Positions 8,957-18,280 of a DNA stretch of 64,000 bases are shown in pieces. Source of the stretch: a bacterium (GTDB lineage: Bacteria > Zixibacteria > MSB-5A5 > GN15 > FEB-12). The notes under the pieces were generated by a model that was not told the DNA's origin, did not search any database, and saw nothing but the letters and a program-made list of their open reading frames with translations. The stretch is taken from the NCBI GenBank assembly GCA_020444475.1, contig JAHLKV010000003.1, positions 310,001 to 374,000 on the forward strand. Direction: 5' to 3'. The translations under genes and the position numbers were made by a program. Position 1 is the stretch's first letter. Every line of letters starts with the position of its first letter.

Positions 8957-8993
8957 AAAAAAAAACAGCCGGGCATCATTTCGATGCCCGGCT
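8957..8993 (-). terminator. Rho-independent terminator of the PorV operon
   Basis: On the minus strand a 12-base-pair hairpin (CAGCCGGGCATC with GATGCCCGGCTG) is followed by nine T residues, 28 bases after the PorV-like stop. It separates this operon from the riboswitch-controlled unit. Confidence 0.93.
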
Positions 8994-9020
8994 GCGGGAA
9001 TCTTCCCCAGTCAGACTGAC

Positions 9021-10010
9021 TTAGAACGCAGCCTTGACCGTGAAGAACTGATTGTCGTCAAACACGTCCGTCTCGGCCCAGGAATACTCGAAGGTAAACC
9101 GGGTGTCACCGAGATTGACATTCAGACCGGCGCCCAGGGTCAGACCGTACAAGTACGAATCCTGATCCGAGAAATTATAGCCGGCGCGCAGCGAATAGCG
9201 GCCGTCGTACATATACTCGAATCCACCCTGGAAGTAGTCCGCAGAGTAGTTGTTCGACCGGAAGTTACCGGACAGGCTCGAGAAATGCGGACCGTTGTCC
9301 ACGAAATCATAGGCCAGACCGATATTGATCGAGCTCGGCAGATCGAACGACGCCGCAATCGGGCGGGCCGCACGATCGTCAAGGCTGCGATCGAATCCGA
9401 TGCCGTCAAAACTCATCTCCGGACCGTAGTTCTTGATCGACAGTCCCAGCGACACGCCTTTCCAGCGCGGGTCGTAAAGGAAGCCGACATCGAACGCCAT
9501 ACCGGTCGCCGATGCTTCGAAAATGCTCTCGTGAATGAACATCCCGTTCACACCGAACGACACGTTGGCGGTCAGCACGCGCGCATACGACACGTTGATG
9601 ACCGACAACGTCGGACTGAACTCGCGGCCGGTACCATCCGGAAACTCGTTGGTCGTCTCTTCGATATCACCGATCGAAACGACCTTGGCGCCAGCTCCAA
9701 TAGTACCGAAACCTTCAATGTACGTCGCCACACCGACGAAGTTCACGTCGATGTCCGCGATATATGGCAGATAGGTGAACATGGCTTCCGTGCCTTCCAG
9801 CGACGCCAACCCGGCCGGATTCCAATACATGGACTCCACACCGGACGTCGTTGAGAGCACGGCGCCACCCATCGCGGTGCCGCGGGAGCCGATCGGAATC
9901 AGCAGCTCCTGGGCACCGGCGGTGCCGATGCGCTGTGTGTTCCCCGCGTAAACGGATGTTACGCTTACGGCAAGGAGAACCATCAACACGAGTATCGTTT
10001 TATGCTTCAT
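9021..10010 (-). CDS. PorV/PorQ-family outer-membrane beta-barrel protein
   Basis: The 329-residue protein has a signal peptide (VTSVYAG) and the hallmark N-terminal block of the PorV/PorQ group, with IPIGSRGTAMGGA and SMYWNPAGLASL, followed by barrel strands and a terminal aromatic (FTVKAAF). PorV proteins shuttle substrates of the type IX secretion system and help attach them to the surface. It is the last gene of a unit after a TonB receptor and a large secreted protein with a FlgD-like tail, which is the kind of client PorV serves. The start has GGAGG and a good spacing. No other secretion components are in the window, so the system itself is inferred. Confidence 0.88.
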   Translation of the reverse strand: MKHKTILVLMVLLAVSVTSVYAGNTQRIGTAGAQELLIPIGSRGTAMGGAVLSTTSGVESMYWNPAGLASLEGTEAMFTYLPYIADIDVNFVGVATYIEGFGTIGAGAKVVSIGDIEETTNEFPDGTGREFSPTLSVINVSYARVLTANVSFGVNGMFIHESIFEASATGMAFDVGFLYDPRWKGVSLGLSIKNYGPEMSFDGIGFDRSLDDRAARPIAASFDLPSSINIGLAYDFVDNGPHFSSLSGNFRSNNYSADYFQGGFEYMYDGRYSLRAGYNFSDQDSYLYGLTLGAGLNVNLGDTRFTFEYSWAETDVFDDNQFFTVKAAF

Positions 10011-10028
10011 TAGATATATCCTCCTCGC

Positions 10029-13000
10029 CTAGTAAATCTGCAGAACTTCTTGTTCCATGAAGATCGCCATCTTGCCGACCTTCTGACCGAAGCCCGGCGC
10101 GTCGACCACCCAGATATAAATACCCGAGGCGACCGGCAAACCCTTCTCGGTCAGCAGATCCCAGTATGCCAGAGCCGATGCATCGTTCTTCTCCAGCGTC
10201 CGCATGAGCTCACCACTCAGATTGTAAATCGTGATGGTGCACTGCTGCGGCAGATGATGCCAGTAGATGTTCTTATTACCCGGCGACGGATCGTACGGGC
10301 CATACAGGTAGAACGGGTTCGGAACCGCCTTGATCGCGTTGAGATCGCTCTCCGTCGTCGTGAAAGACGTCGAAGTGGCGATAAACGTAAAGGTGTCAAC
10401 TGGGAGGTTGATGTAGTTCGGTTCCAGTGAGAACACGTCTCCCGGATTCGGGATCGAATCGAGCTGACTCGAACTTCCCCGCTGGTGCAACCAGCCACCG
10501 TACAACACATCCCATACCGTGCCGCCGGATCCGTTGAACCAGCCGTTCACGGCGTAGACCGGATTCGCCGTAGCGGTGTAGTCGGATGCTATGATTTGGA
10601 AGTACTCGCGACCACCAAGATCATCATAATATCCCACTGAATCGAAGTTCACCCACGGATTCCACACGGAGTCTCGCTGGGTGTGCGGAAGCGCAAAGTT
10701 GTTTTCGACAAAAGCGAAGTTGATCTGACGCTCGGGAGAACCCGGGGTGACATCCCACACCTCGAAGTCCTGCGGGACGTAGCCTTCGAACGCATAACCG
10801 TTAGAGCGATCATATAGGTACGCGTTTTGGCCGGTACCCGGATCCACGAACCGAATCTCAACAGCACGAACATTGGCCGCCGTCAGGTCGGACACGAAGA
10901 ACTCGTCCAGGACGCCGATACCGCCAAAGAAGCCCGAGCCGCCCCAGTTGACACCGGTGAACGGACGGGCGTCATTCGCCACGGCCGCATCGTACCCGTA
11001 GCCCTTCAGAGCCACTGGCGGACCGAGAACCTTCACGACGAAACCATCCGCCTCGAAATAGTCGCCATCGCCGGACTGGTTCGTCTCATCGGAGAAGATC
11101 GTGCTGTCGGCTGTTGCATTCTCGAGATCCCAAACGTAGCTGCCATCCAGCAACTGACGGAAAATTACACGGTATGTATCACCCGTCAGAGCCAGCGGAT
11201 CCAGAACGATCGGAATCACTGAGCCGTCTGACAGCACCGGACCGGCACTCGTATGCGTCACATCGAGAGTGTCGTAGCCGAACACGTCGGTGTGATAACC
11301 CGCCGGCGGTGCCTGCGGCCTGATCGTGAGGGGGCCACTCGATGATGTCAGCGTGACCGGAGTCGCGGCCGGATCGTAGCTGTACGCCTCTACCTTGAAA
11401 TAGTAGGCCGTGACGTTGTTCAGATTGCCGCCGGTGATGTAGTCCCTGTCGAACAGGAAGTAACGCTGAATCCCCGCGTCACTACCGTTCTTCACCAGAC
11501 GAATCTCTAACGAACCTGTCAGCGGATCAAGCACGCGGTCCTGAATCTGACCAACACCGTCGATGATGTCGTAGTTCGCGGCCAGTGTCCACGGGCCTGT
11601 GGGGCTCTCGCCCTGATACACTGAGTAGCCCTGGAACGGATAGTCACCGGGATCCTGCTCGGAAATATCGGTCCAGGAAAGGCTGAACTCACGGTCGTAG
11701 GTTGCATAAGTCACGACCGGAGCCGCCGGGGCCTCTGGCACGTCGAAATCGATATCGTACGCGGTCTGTGCGAACTCATCATAGTACTTCAAAACGGCGA
11801 TCGACGACAGACGGTCACCGCCCTGTCCGACGATCAACGCGCAAAGAATTTCGGTCGAGTCGCCGGGAGCAAACGTGATCGGACCGGTCGACATCATGAA
11901 TCGACGGTCGGCCGGAGCCACGTCGAGATCACCGATACCAGTGATCGGATCACCGGTGTGCACGAACGTAGTCGGCTGACCATTGTACGTGTAATCCGAA
12001 CCGTCGGCATTGAGACCGTTCATGTAGTTGTAAGTCTCAATATAGTCGTTCGGGTCCGTACCATTAATGTACTTATTGAACGAGGACATCGCGAGGTTGA
12101 CGCTGTCCTGCCAGTACTGACCCCACATCTTCGCGGAGTCGCCCGGTGAGTACACCATCGGTCCCTGGAAAAAGTCCACGCCGTACGCCGGCGGGGTCGA
12201 TCCATAATACTGGTCGTTGTTGTTGGCGTTGTAGGTGTAGCCGAGTGACAGCGACGTATCGCAGCCTACCAGGTCGTCGCCCGCCCCGCCCAGATCCGGA
12301 TCATCCCAGATCGAGAAGTAGCAATTCTCCAACGTCTTAGAGCCTTTGTTGAAGACTCTGAAGCGAAGGAAGACGATATCTCCAAGGGGGTTCTCGCGAT
12401 CGTACGCGAACGCCGTCGTCTGAACCTCGACCCCGAGCGGAGCGGTCTCACCGGCGTCGTTCGAATGCTGCGCCGGATCGGCATCGTTGAACACCGACCA
12501 CAGCATCTGGTCGCCCAGCATCTCGGGAATGGTGTCCCCCAGCGAATCGACCAGGAACGGGGCGCCCTGACCGACGGCATACTGAAGATATTCGTCATAG
12601 TCCTGGTTCGGATTGTCCTTCAGGCTGTCACTGTACAGCTTGTACACCCGAAATTCGGGACGATCCGTCATGAACGTTCCACCGGACATCGGACCGGGCA
12701 CGTATTCATCGGAATACTCGGAGATGATCACCAGCGTATCGCCGGTCGCCTGGTCGGTCGCACCGATCCACAGACCACCCGCATACAGAGGCGAACGAAC
12801 GTTGGCGCCGCTGAAGATCTCGTCCACCGACGAAAACGGCCAGTACGTACCGTAGTCGTTACCGAAGTAGTCCGACAGGTCGCGGCCGAAGTTACCGTGG
12901 TTGGTAACGAACATCAGGATGTTGTTCGCATCGATGAAGGTCTCGTTGTCGGTTTGCATCGATGTCGTTGCGGCGTCTCTGGACTGGTCCAGCCGCGGCG

Positions 13001-13061
13001 CCGCCATCAATGGCAGCGCGATAAGCAGGGCCAGTACAACACTCAAAAGTTTTATATTCAT
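10029..13061 (-). CDS. Large secreted surface protein with FlgD-like (T9SS-type) C-terminal domain
   Basis: The 1010-residue protein has a signal peptide (LPLMAAPR) and an acidic, aromatic-rich body with a fibronectin-III-like block near residues 460-600 (FSLSWTDIS, FQGYSVYQGES). Its C-terminal domain begins IKAVPNPFYLYGPY and continues with CTITIYNLSGELMRTLEK and GLPVASGIYIWVV. That PNPF...GxYxW pattern is the FlgD-Ig-like sorting module common in FCB bacteria. The central domains were not recognised. It sits between a TonB receptor and a PorV-like protein with gaps of about 20 bases, so the three are probably made together. ATG at 13061 is preferred over a TTG two codons upstream. Its role may be binding or processing of the receptor's substrate; this is a guess from context. 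Confidence 0.85.
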   Translation of the reverse strand: MNIKLLSVVLALLIALPLMAAPRLDQSRDAATTSMQTDNETFIDANNILMFVTNHGNFGRDLSDYFGNDYGTYWPFSSVDEIFSGANVRSPLYAGGLWIGATDQATGDTLVIISEYSDEYVPGPMSGGTFMTDRPEFRVYKLYSDSLKDNPNQDYDEYLQYAVGQGAPFLVDSLGDTIPEMLGDQMLWSVFNDADPAQHSNDAGETAPLGVEVQTTAFAYDRENPLGDIVFLRFRVFNKGSKTLENCYFSIWDDPDLGGAGDDLVGCDTSLSLGYTYNANNNDQYYGSTPPAYGVDFFQGPMVYSPGDSAKMWGQYWQDSVNLAMSSFNKYINGTDPNDYIETYNYMNGLNADGSDYTYNGQPTTFVHTGDPITGIGDLDVAPADRRFMMSTGPITFAPGDSTEILCALIVGQGGDRLSSIAVLKYYDEFAQTAYDIDFDVPEAPAAPVVTYATYDREFSLSWTDISEQDPGDYPFQGYSVYQGESPTGPWTLAANYDIIDGVGQIQDRVLDPLTGSLEIRLVKNGSDAGIQRYFLFDRDYITGGNLNNVTAYYFKVEAYSYDPAATPVTLTSSSGPLTIRPQAPPAGYHTDVFGYDTLDVTHTSAGPVLSDGSVIPIVLDPLALTGDTYRVIFRQLLDGSYVWDLENATADSTIFSDETNQSGDGDYFEADGFVVKVLGPPVALKGYGYDAAVANDARPFTGVNWGGSGFFGGIGVLDEFFVSDLTAANVRAVEIRFVDPGTGQNAYLYDRSNGYAFEGYVPQDFEVWDVTPGSPERQINFAFVENNFALPHTQRDSVWNPWVNFDSVGYYDDLGGREYFQIIASDYTATANPVYAVNGWFNGSGGTVWDVLYGGWLHQRGSSSQLDSIPNPGDVFSLEPNYINLPVDTFTFIATSTSFTTTESDLNAIKAVPNPFYLYGPYDPSPGNKNIYWHHLPQQCTITIYNLSGELMRTLEKNDASALAYWDLLTEKGLPVASGIYIWVVDAPGFGQKVGKMAIFMEQEVLQIY

Positions 13062-13081
13062 AATCAATTACCCCTTCTCCC

Positions 13082-15949
13082 TTAGAACGACAGGCGCAAC
13101 CCGACCAGGATCATCCGCGGGTTTGCGTAGTTCTTGGGGTTGTTCTGGCCGTAGTCATAGCGGTAGAGGAACTCGTCGCCCGGCGTGCTCTCGCTTGTCG
13201 ACGATGCACGCACCTCGCCTTCAGGCGTCTCGAGATAACCCGAGGTGTTCGCCTTACCGGTACCTTCATACACCGCAACCACGTTCTCGCGGTTCAGCAG
13301 GTTACGAACCCAGACATACGGCACGAGCTGGTTCCCGCCGATCCGGAAGCTGCGTTCCAGCTTCATATCGACCGAGAACTGCCACGGCATACGAGCCGAG
13401 TTGATACCGCCGGTCGGCTGCTGCGTTACCGCGGCGTTGACCGTCACGGCGTCGTAGATCTGAGTCGGCGTGTACGGCAGACCGCTCGCCAGCTGAATGA
13501 CCGTGTTCCAGCCGAAGTTCTCGAACGGACGGAAGTTGCCGATCATCGGACCCTCACCCTTGCCCGTACGGACATCGAAGATACCGATCAGGCTGTGGCG
13601 CTGGTCGTAGTCCAGCGGGTTGGTCGACTTCGGCGCACCATTCGGGTTCTTCCACGCGATGTTGTACTGCGAGTTCGCATACGAACCGGTACCCGTCGCA
13701 TAGCTCAGGGAGTAGCGGAGGTCGATTGCCAGATTTCGCGTGCGGCGCATGGACAGATTGAAATCGACGCCCTTCACCGTGCCGTAGTCCGTGTTGTCAT
13801 AGTAATCATACGCGGTCGGCACCGCCGCCTGGTGGAAGATCTGCGTCAGATCCTTCACGTCCTTGTAATAGGCGGTGATGGTAAACGCGGTGTTGTCACC
13901 GAGCTGCTGCGAAACACCAACCTCGTACTGAGTAACCGTCTCCGGCTCCAGGTTCGGGTTGGCGAACGGATAATACGACCCCGCGTCGACACGAGTCTCC
14001 AGGAAGTCGTAACCGTTGTACAGACGCCGCAGGTCGGGACGCTGATAGAAAATACCGTAGTTGATATGCATCTGCGTCCGATCGCTCACCGGGAACGAAA
14101 TACCCAGACGCGGCGACAGACGGGTGAATTTCTCACTATCGGTCAAATCCGCACGATCCAGCGTGCTGTTGTCGTCACCGAACGGCGTCGAAGCGTCGAT
14201 CAGGCGAAGTGCCTTGTAGTCGAAGTAGTCGAAACGAAGACCGGCGTTGACGATCAACCCGCGCCATTCGAAACGATCCTGCGCATAGATACCCAGGTTG
14301 ATCGGGTTCTTCGTGTCGTTCCGGAAGTCTTCGCTGTCACTGGTCGCACCGGTGCTGTCGAAACCGTACCGGTTGACACGGTTGGTCGAGTAACCCTGCG
14401 TAGCATTGAGGTTCTCGAAATACCGCACCGTGTGACGCTGGAAGTCGAAACCGATCTTAGTGGTGTGATTCGCCGAGAGCTGGCTCGTCATGTCACCCTT
14501 CAGACCGATATACGAAGACCGACGGTCGAAATAACCGCCCCAGAATGACTCCACATAACCGATCGTATCGCCGGTGACACTGTCCGTCACCACGTTGCCT
14601 TCCCGGAACAGGTTGAAATCATCGTATTCCGGGTTGGCGAACGAACGCTCGTACGCTTCGTAGTCATCGAACAACACACCATCACCGCGCTTGCGCTGGG
14701 TGTCGAAGTACGAGACACTCAGGTTGTAGAACGTCTCGGCACTCAGCGTATGCGTCACCTTGGCGTTCAAACCGAGGTTCTTGTCCTCGTACAACGGCGT
14801 GTGCGCGATCTGATTCGGGAACGACGGGTTGTTGTAGTAGTGACGATATTCCTGCCACCGGTCAACCGACCCGTTACCCGACAACTGCAGCTTGAAGTTC
14901 GGCGTGAAGTTGTAGTCGACCTTACCCTGGTACGACCAGCCCTTCAATGAGTTGTACGGCAGACGCTGCAAATTGTCGCCGTTGCCGTTGATACCGAACT
15001 CTTCGAACACGTCCTTGGTCTTGATCGACGGTTCACGGTCGCCCATGTACCGACGCTCGCCGGAGAGGAAGAAATATCCGTTCTCCAGACCCGGGAGCGG
15101 ACCACTGAGGTCCCCGGAATACCAGTTCTGATCGAAACTGTCGTAGCCGAACGGACTGGCCACCTGGTCCGAGACCGCTTCGAAGTTGCCATGGAATTCA
15201 TCGGCACCGGAGTTCGTCGTCACGTTGACGATACCCGAGGCGACGTGGCCGTACTCGGCCGAAAACGCGCCCGATGTCACCGACACTTCCTTGATGGCGT
15301 TGTTGTTGATGTTGGCCGTCGAAATACCCGACAGCGGATCCTGCTGAGAGAATCCGTCCACGTAGTACGCGACTTCCGACGGACGGCCACCACGAAGGTT
15401 GATTTCCGAACCCTGCGAGAGTGACTCACGTCCACCGCGCTGACGCGTATCGACGTTGGAGTTCATGCGGACGACAGAGTTCTGGATCCCGACCACCTGC
15501 TCGAATCCACGAGTCGGCAGCGCGAGAAGCTCCTCGCGGGATACGACATCAACCGTCGTCGTCTTGTCTTTCACGATCAGCGGCGCTTCCGCCGTCACTC
15601 TGATCGTCTTGTTCAGATCGGCCGCCTGGGAGCTCAGCGACTGATCCTGGTACGTCGCCAGGTCAGCAGACACACGCACGTTGCTGACTTCGAGCGAGCC
15701 GTAACCCACCGCCGTCATGCGAAGCGTGTACGTGCCGACCGGCACGTTGTTTATTTTGTACTTACCGTTTTCATCGGTAACCGCTCCGAGATTCGTGCCA
15801 TCAATAGCAACGGATACGCCGATCAACGGCTCGTTTGTCTGAGCGTCGGTAACGACACCCGTAATCGAGCCGGTAACCGCTGACCAGGCGGAACCCGTCA
15901 CAAGCAGGCAGATCAGAGCGACCGCTGCAAAGAGACGTTTTAGCTTCAT
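13082..15949 (-). CDS. TonB-dependent receptor with carboxypeptidase-regulatory-like domain
   Basis: The 955-residue protein has a signal peptide (VTGSAWSA) and an N-terminal CarboxypepD_reg-like domain (GVVTDAQTNEPLIGVSVAI to VGYGSLEVSN). A plug follows (residues about 130-260, with GRPSEVAYYVDGFSQQDPLSG and VTSGAFSAEYGHVASGIVNV), then a very long Oar-like barrel rich in Asn, Tyr and Asp. The last residues MILVGLRLSF form a beta-signal. Receptors of this group in FCB bacteria often import peptide, sugar or protein breakdown products; the substrate here is unknown. GAGGAAGT lies directly before the ATG. It is the first gene of the three-gene unit ending with PorV. Confidence 0.92.
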   Translation of the reverse strand: MKLKRLFAAVALICLLVTGSAWSAVTGSITGVVTDAQTNEPLIGVSVAIDGTNLGAVTDENGKYKINNVPVGTYTLRMTAVGYGSLEVSNVRVSADLATYQDQSLSSQAADLNKTIRVTAEAPLIVKDKTTTVDVVSREELLALPTRGFEQVVGIQNSVVRMNSNVDTRQRGGRESLSQGSEINLRGGRPSEVAYYVDGFSQQDPLSGISTANINNNAIKEVSVTSGAFSAEYGHVASGIVNVTTNSGADEFHGNFEAVSDQVASPFGYDSFDQNWYSGDLSGPLPGLENGYFFLSGERRYMGDREPSIKTKDVFEEFGINGNGDNLQRLPYNSLKGWSYQGKVDYNFTPNFKLQLSGNGSVDRWQEYRHYYNNPSFPNQIAHTPLYEDKNLGLNAKVTHTLSAETFYNLSVSYFDTQRKRGDGVLFDDYEAYERSFANPEYDDFNLFREGNVVTDSVTGDTIGYVESFWGGYFDRRSSYIGLKGDMTSQLSANHTTKIGFDFQRHTVRYFENLNATQGYSTNRVNRYGFDSTGATSDSEDFRNDTKNPINLGIYAQDRFEWRGLIVNAGLRFDYFDYKALRLIDASTPFGDDNSTLDRADLTDSEKFTRLSPRLGISFPVSDRTQMHINYGIFYQRPDLRRLYNGYDFLETRVDAGSYYPFANPNLEPETVTQYEVGVSQQLGDNTAFTITAYYKDVKDLTQIFHQAAVPTAYDYYDNTDYGTVKGVDFNLSMRRTRNLAIDLRYSLSYATGTGSYANSQYNIAWKNPNGAPKSTNPLDYDQRHSLIGIFDVRTGKGEGPMIGNFRPFENFGWNTVIQLASGLPYTPTQIYDAVTVNAAVTQQPTGGINSARMPWQFSVDMKLERSFRIGGNQLVPYVWVRNLLNRENVVAVYEGTGKANTSGYLETPEGEVRASSTSESTPGDEFLYRYDYGQNNPKNYANPRMILVGLRLSF

Positions 15950-16530
15950 ACTTCCTCAATCCTCGAGATTACGGTTGGTAGCACTTGCTTTCTGAGTAAT
16001 CCACGAATAGAAACCGACATTAACAAATCACGTATACGCACAGACCTCCTCTCCGCGATCGATTCATTCACTTCTATACCTATTTTATCCAGTTATATAG
16101 ACCACTCAATGAAACAAACTGTCAACAAGAATATCCCCGGTCAACTTTTAACAGCGTTTCACACGCAGTAAATAACACACATCCTCGCATTCTATGTATC
16201 GGCCCAAACGACACGGCGTTTAGCTATGTGAGGAAAAAATTTCCCCCTAACCATCTGCAACACAAACACCATCTCCCGCTCCCCCTCATTCCGACCGTCA
16301 CCTTTGCCGCCGCCTCTCAAGACAATCCCGAATCAACCCACACGCGCCGTCTGAGAAGCGCAGATTCTGCACTTCATTCGCGGGCGAACGACACCGGGCC
16401 GTTTTCGTCCGCACATCCGCCTCCGAGAGCCCGCAGAAAGCCCCCCGGGGCCATCATCAAACTTGCCTAATCCCCCTGCCGTGCCTACCTTCAGAGCCGA
16501 CTCGAACTCAACCGATCGCGAATAAGAACC
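15950..16530. other. Divergent intergenic region between receptor operon and phosphatidyltransferase gene
   Basis: This stretch has an AT-rich core (about 16000-16210) that holds a candidate promoter for the minus-strand receptor operon. The remainder up to 16530 is C-rich on the plus strand. No gene, RNA or repeat was recognised; the small frame at 16228-16470 has proline/arginine-rich composition and no family signal. Confidence 0.5.
16096..16125 (-). promoter_or_regulatory. Candidate sigma-70-type promoter of the receptor operon
   Basis: On the minus strand TTGACA (16120-16125) is followed after 18 bases by TCTATA (16096-16101), with a TATATA overlapping it. It lies about 150 bases before the TonB receptor start in the AT-rich core. 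It is judged by eye only. Confidence 0.4.
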
Positions 16531-17172
16531 ATGCCACGACGCGTTCTCACATGGCCGAATTTCTTCAGTGTTTTACGCGTATTACTTCTGCCCGGCGTGG
16601 CTATCGGCCTCGCGAGAAACGACCACACCGGCATAATCATCTGTGCCTCCATCTTCGCCCTCGCCGGCATCTCGGACTTCCTCGACGGCTTTCTGGCCCG
16701 CCGCCTCAATCAGGTCTCCCCGCTCGGCATCGCTCTCGACCCCATCGCCGACAAAATTTTCGCCGGTGTCGTCGTGATTCTCCTCATCATCCACCGCGAC
16801 TTCCCCCTCTGGCTCGCCTTCGTCATCGTCGGCCGCGACCTCCTGATAGTCGGCGCCGGCGCCCTCCTGCTCCGCGGTAGAAAGATCAGCCTCCCCTCCA
16901 ATCTGGTCGGGAAATACACCTTCGGAATCCTCGCCTTCCTGCTCGGCTCCTATGTCATCCGCTTCCCCTTCGGCATTACACTTACTACGACAGCCACCCT
17001 GATCATGATTGCCTGGTCGCTGATTTCCTACGCCCAGGTGTTCATCGCGGTGAAAGCGGAAAAAGACATCCCCAAAGAATCCCCCCGCTGGCAGCTATGG
17101 TTCCTGAGAATCGGGACTGGAATTTGTTTTGTGGTGTTTTCCATCAGACTCTATCTCGATCTGATGAAATGA
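16531..17172 (+). CDS. CDP-alcohol phosphatidyltransferase (PgsA-type membrane enzyme)
   Basis: The 213-residue integral membrane protein has the full CDP-alcohol phosphotransferase signature DX2DGX2ARX8GX3DX3D: DFLDGFLAR, eight residues, then GIALDPIAD at about residues 50-75. Around it are five or six hydrophobic helices. These enzymes swap CMP from CDP-diacylglycerol for an alcohol; an N-terminal TWPNFFSVLRV block is typical of phosphatidylglycerophosphate synthases and cardiolipin synthases of this fold, so a phospholipid role in the inner membrane is likely. The exact acceptor is not decided by sequence. The C-terminal extension after residue 165 adds a further helix. It is a single gene converging on its neighbour with 10 bases between stops. 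Confidence 0.9.
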   Translation: MPRRVLTWPNFFSVLRVLLLPGVAIGLARNDHTGIIICASIFALAGISDFLDGFLARRLNQVSPLGIALDPIADKIFAGVVVILLIIHRDFPLWLAFVIVGRDLLIVGAGALLLRGRKISLPSNLVGKYTFGILAFLLGSYVIRFPFGITLTTTATLIMIAWSLISYAQVFIAVKAEKDIPKESPRWQLWFLRIGTGICFVVFSIRLYLDLMK

Positions 17173-17182
17173 GGCCCGACCG

Positions 17183-18280
17183 CTACACCCGCCCCCGCGC
17201 CGTCACCGGCAGCGTATCGACAACCGTCCCCCCGGCGACCAGATACGCAAAATCAAACAAGTTCACTACTGCACAGGCATGATTCGGCACAATCGTCACC
17301 CGCTCCCCCAGCGCAAACCTTCCCCCCGCTCCATCGACAATCCCATGCTCTTCCGAAAGCCGCGAGACTGAAACGTCCCTCTCAACAACATACCCATACC
17401 CGCTCAGCCCCTCCTTCCCGTGCGCCCCCCGATCCAACGCCAGCGCCTTCGCCCCGGCATCAACCACCGCCCTCTCCCCTCGCACGCTCATCACCGTCGT
17501 CAGCACCCGAAGCGCGCACTGCTCCCTCGTCGCAGTCCCCAGCCGCACCTGCATCATATCGTTGAAGACATAGTTGCCGACCCGAAGCTCCGTCACCCCA
17601 TTGACCGACGCCGCATACCGCGCCGTCGGTGTCGATCCGACCGACACCACATCAACACCCACCCCTGCTTCGCGAAGCTGCCCGGCCAGTGCCACCATCT
17701 GCTCTCCCTCGGCCCGGCCGATCCTCTCCACATCGCCGGCGTCGGCAGCTCCATACGCATGCCCGGCGTGCGTCATGATTCCGCGGAACTGCACCGAAGG
17801 CAGCCGCTCGATCTCCCGCGCCAACGCAAGCGCCTCGTCCGCACTGCTCACCCCACACCGGCGAAGCCCCGTATCGATCTCAATCAGCAGCTCCAGCGTC
17901 AGTCCCTTCGAGGCGAAAAACGTCGACAACTGCCGGACGTGCTCGATTGAGTCAACCGCACACTGGACGGTGACCTGCCGTCGAAGCTGCGCCAGGCGTT
18001 CGTATTTCCGCTCCCCGACCACCTGAGATGCTATCTGGATATTCCTTATCCCCGCCGAAACCATCACTTCGGCTTCGCCCAGCGTGGCTACCGCAACCCC
18101 GACCGCCCCGGCTGCGATCTGCGTTTGGGCAAGAACCGCCATCTTGTGCGTTTTGATATGAGGTCGGAGACTGATCCCGTGCTGATCGGCCAGCGCCTGC
18201 ATCCGCGCGATATTGTCGGCCAGCACCGACTGCTCGATCAACAGGCTGGGTGTGTCGAGATCGTCCACTGATGTACTCAC
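17183..18280 (-). CDS. PLP enzyme of the D-threonine aldolase / D-serine dehydratase-like family
   Basis: The 365-residue protein opens with DDLDTPSLLIEQSVLADNI and RPHIKTHK, where the lysine of HIKTHK is the PLP-binding residue of fold-type III enzymes. Later come VGVAVATLGEAEV, DTGLRRCG, GIMTHAGHAY, SVGSTPTA and a C-terminal HACAVVNLFD with the His and Cys that hold a divalent metal in this family. Members cleave D-threonine or D-3-hydroxyaspartate, or dehydrate D-serine; which applies here is open. It starts with GTG overlapping the stop of the upstream substrate-binding/TolC-like gene (GTGA), so the two are translated together. That link suggests handling of a transported D-amino acid or related solute. 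Confidence 0.88.
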   Translation of the reverse strand: MSTSVDDLDTPSLLIEQSVLADNIARMQALADQHGISLRPHIKTHKMAVLAQTQIAAGAVGVAVATLGEAEVMVSAGIRNIQIASQVVGERKYERLAQLRRQVTVQCAVDSIEHVRQLSTFFASKGLTLELLIEIDTGLRRCGVSSADEALALAREIERLPSVQFRGIMTHAGHAYGAADAGDVERIGRAEGEQMVALAGQLREAGVGVDVVSVGSTPTARYAASVNGVTELRVGNYVFNDMMQVRLGTATREQCALRVLTTVMSVRGERAVVDAGAKALALDRGAHGKEGLSGYGYVVERDVSVSRLSEEHGIVDGAGGRFALGERVTIVPNHACAVVNLFDFAYLVAGGTVVDTLPVTARGRV

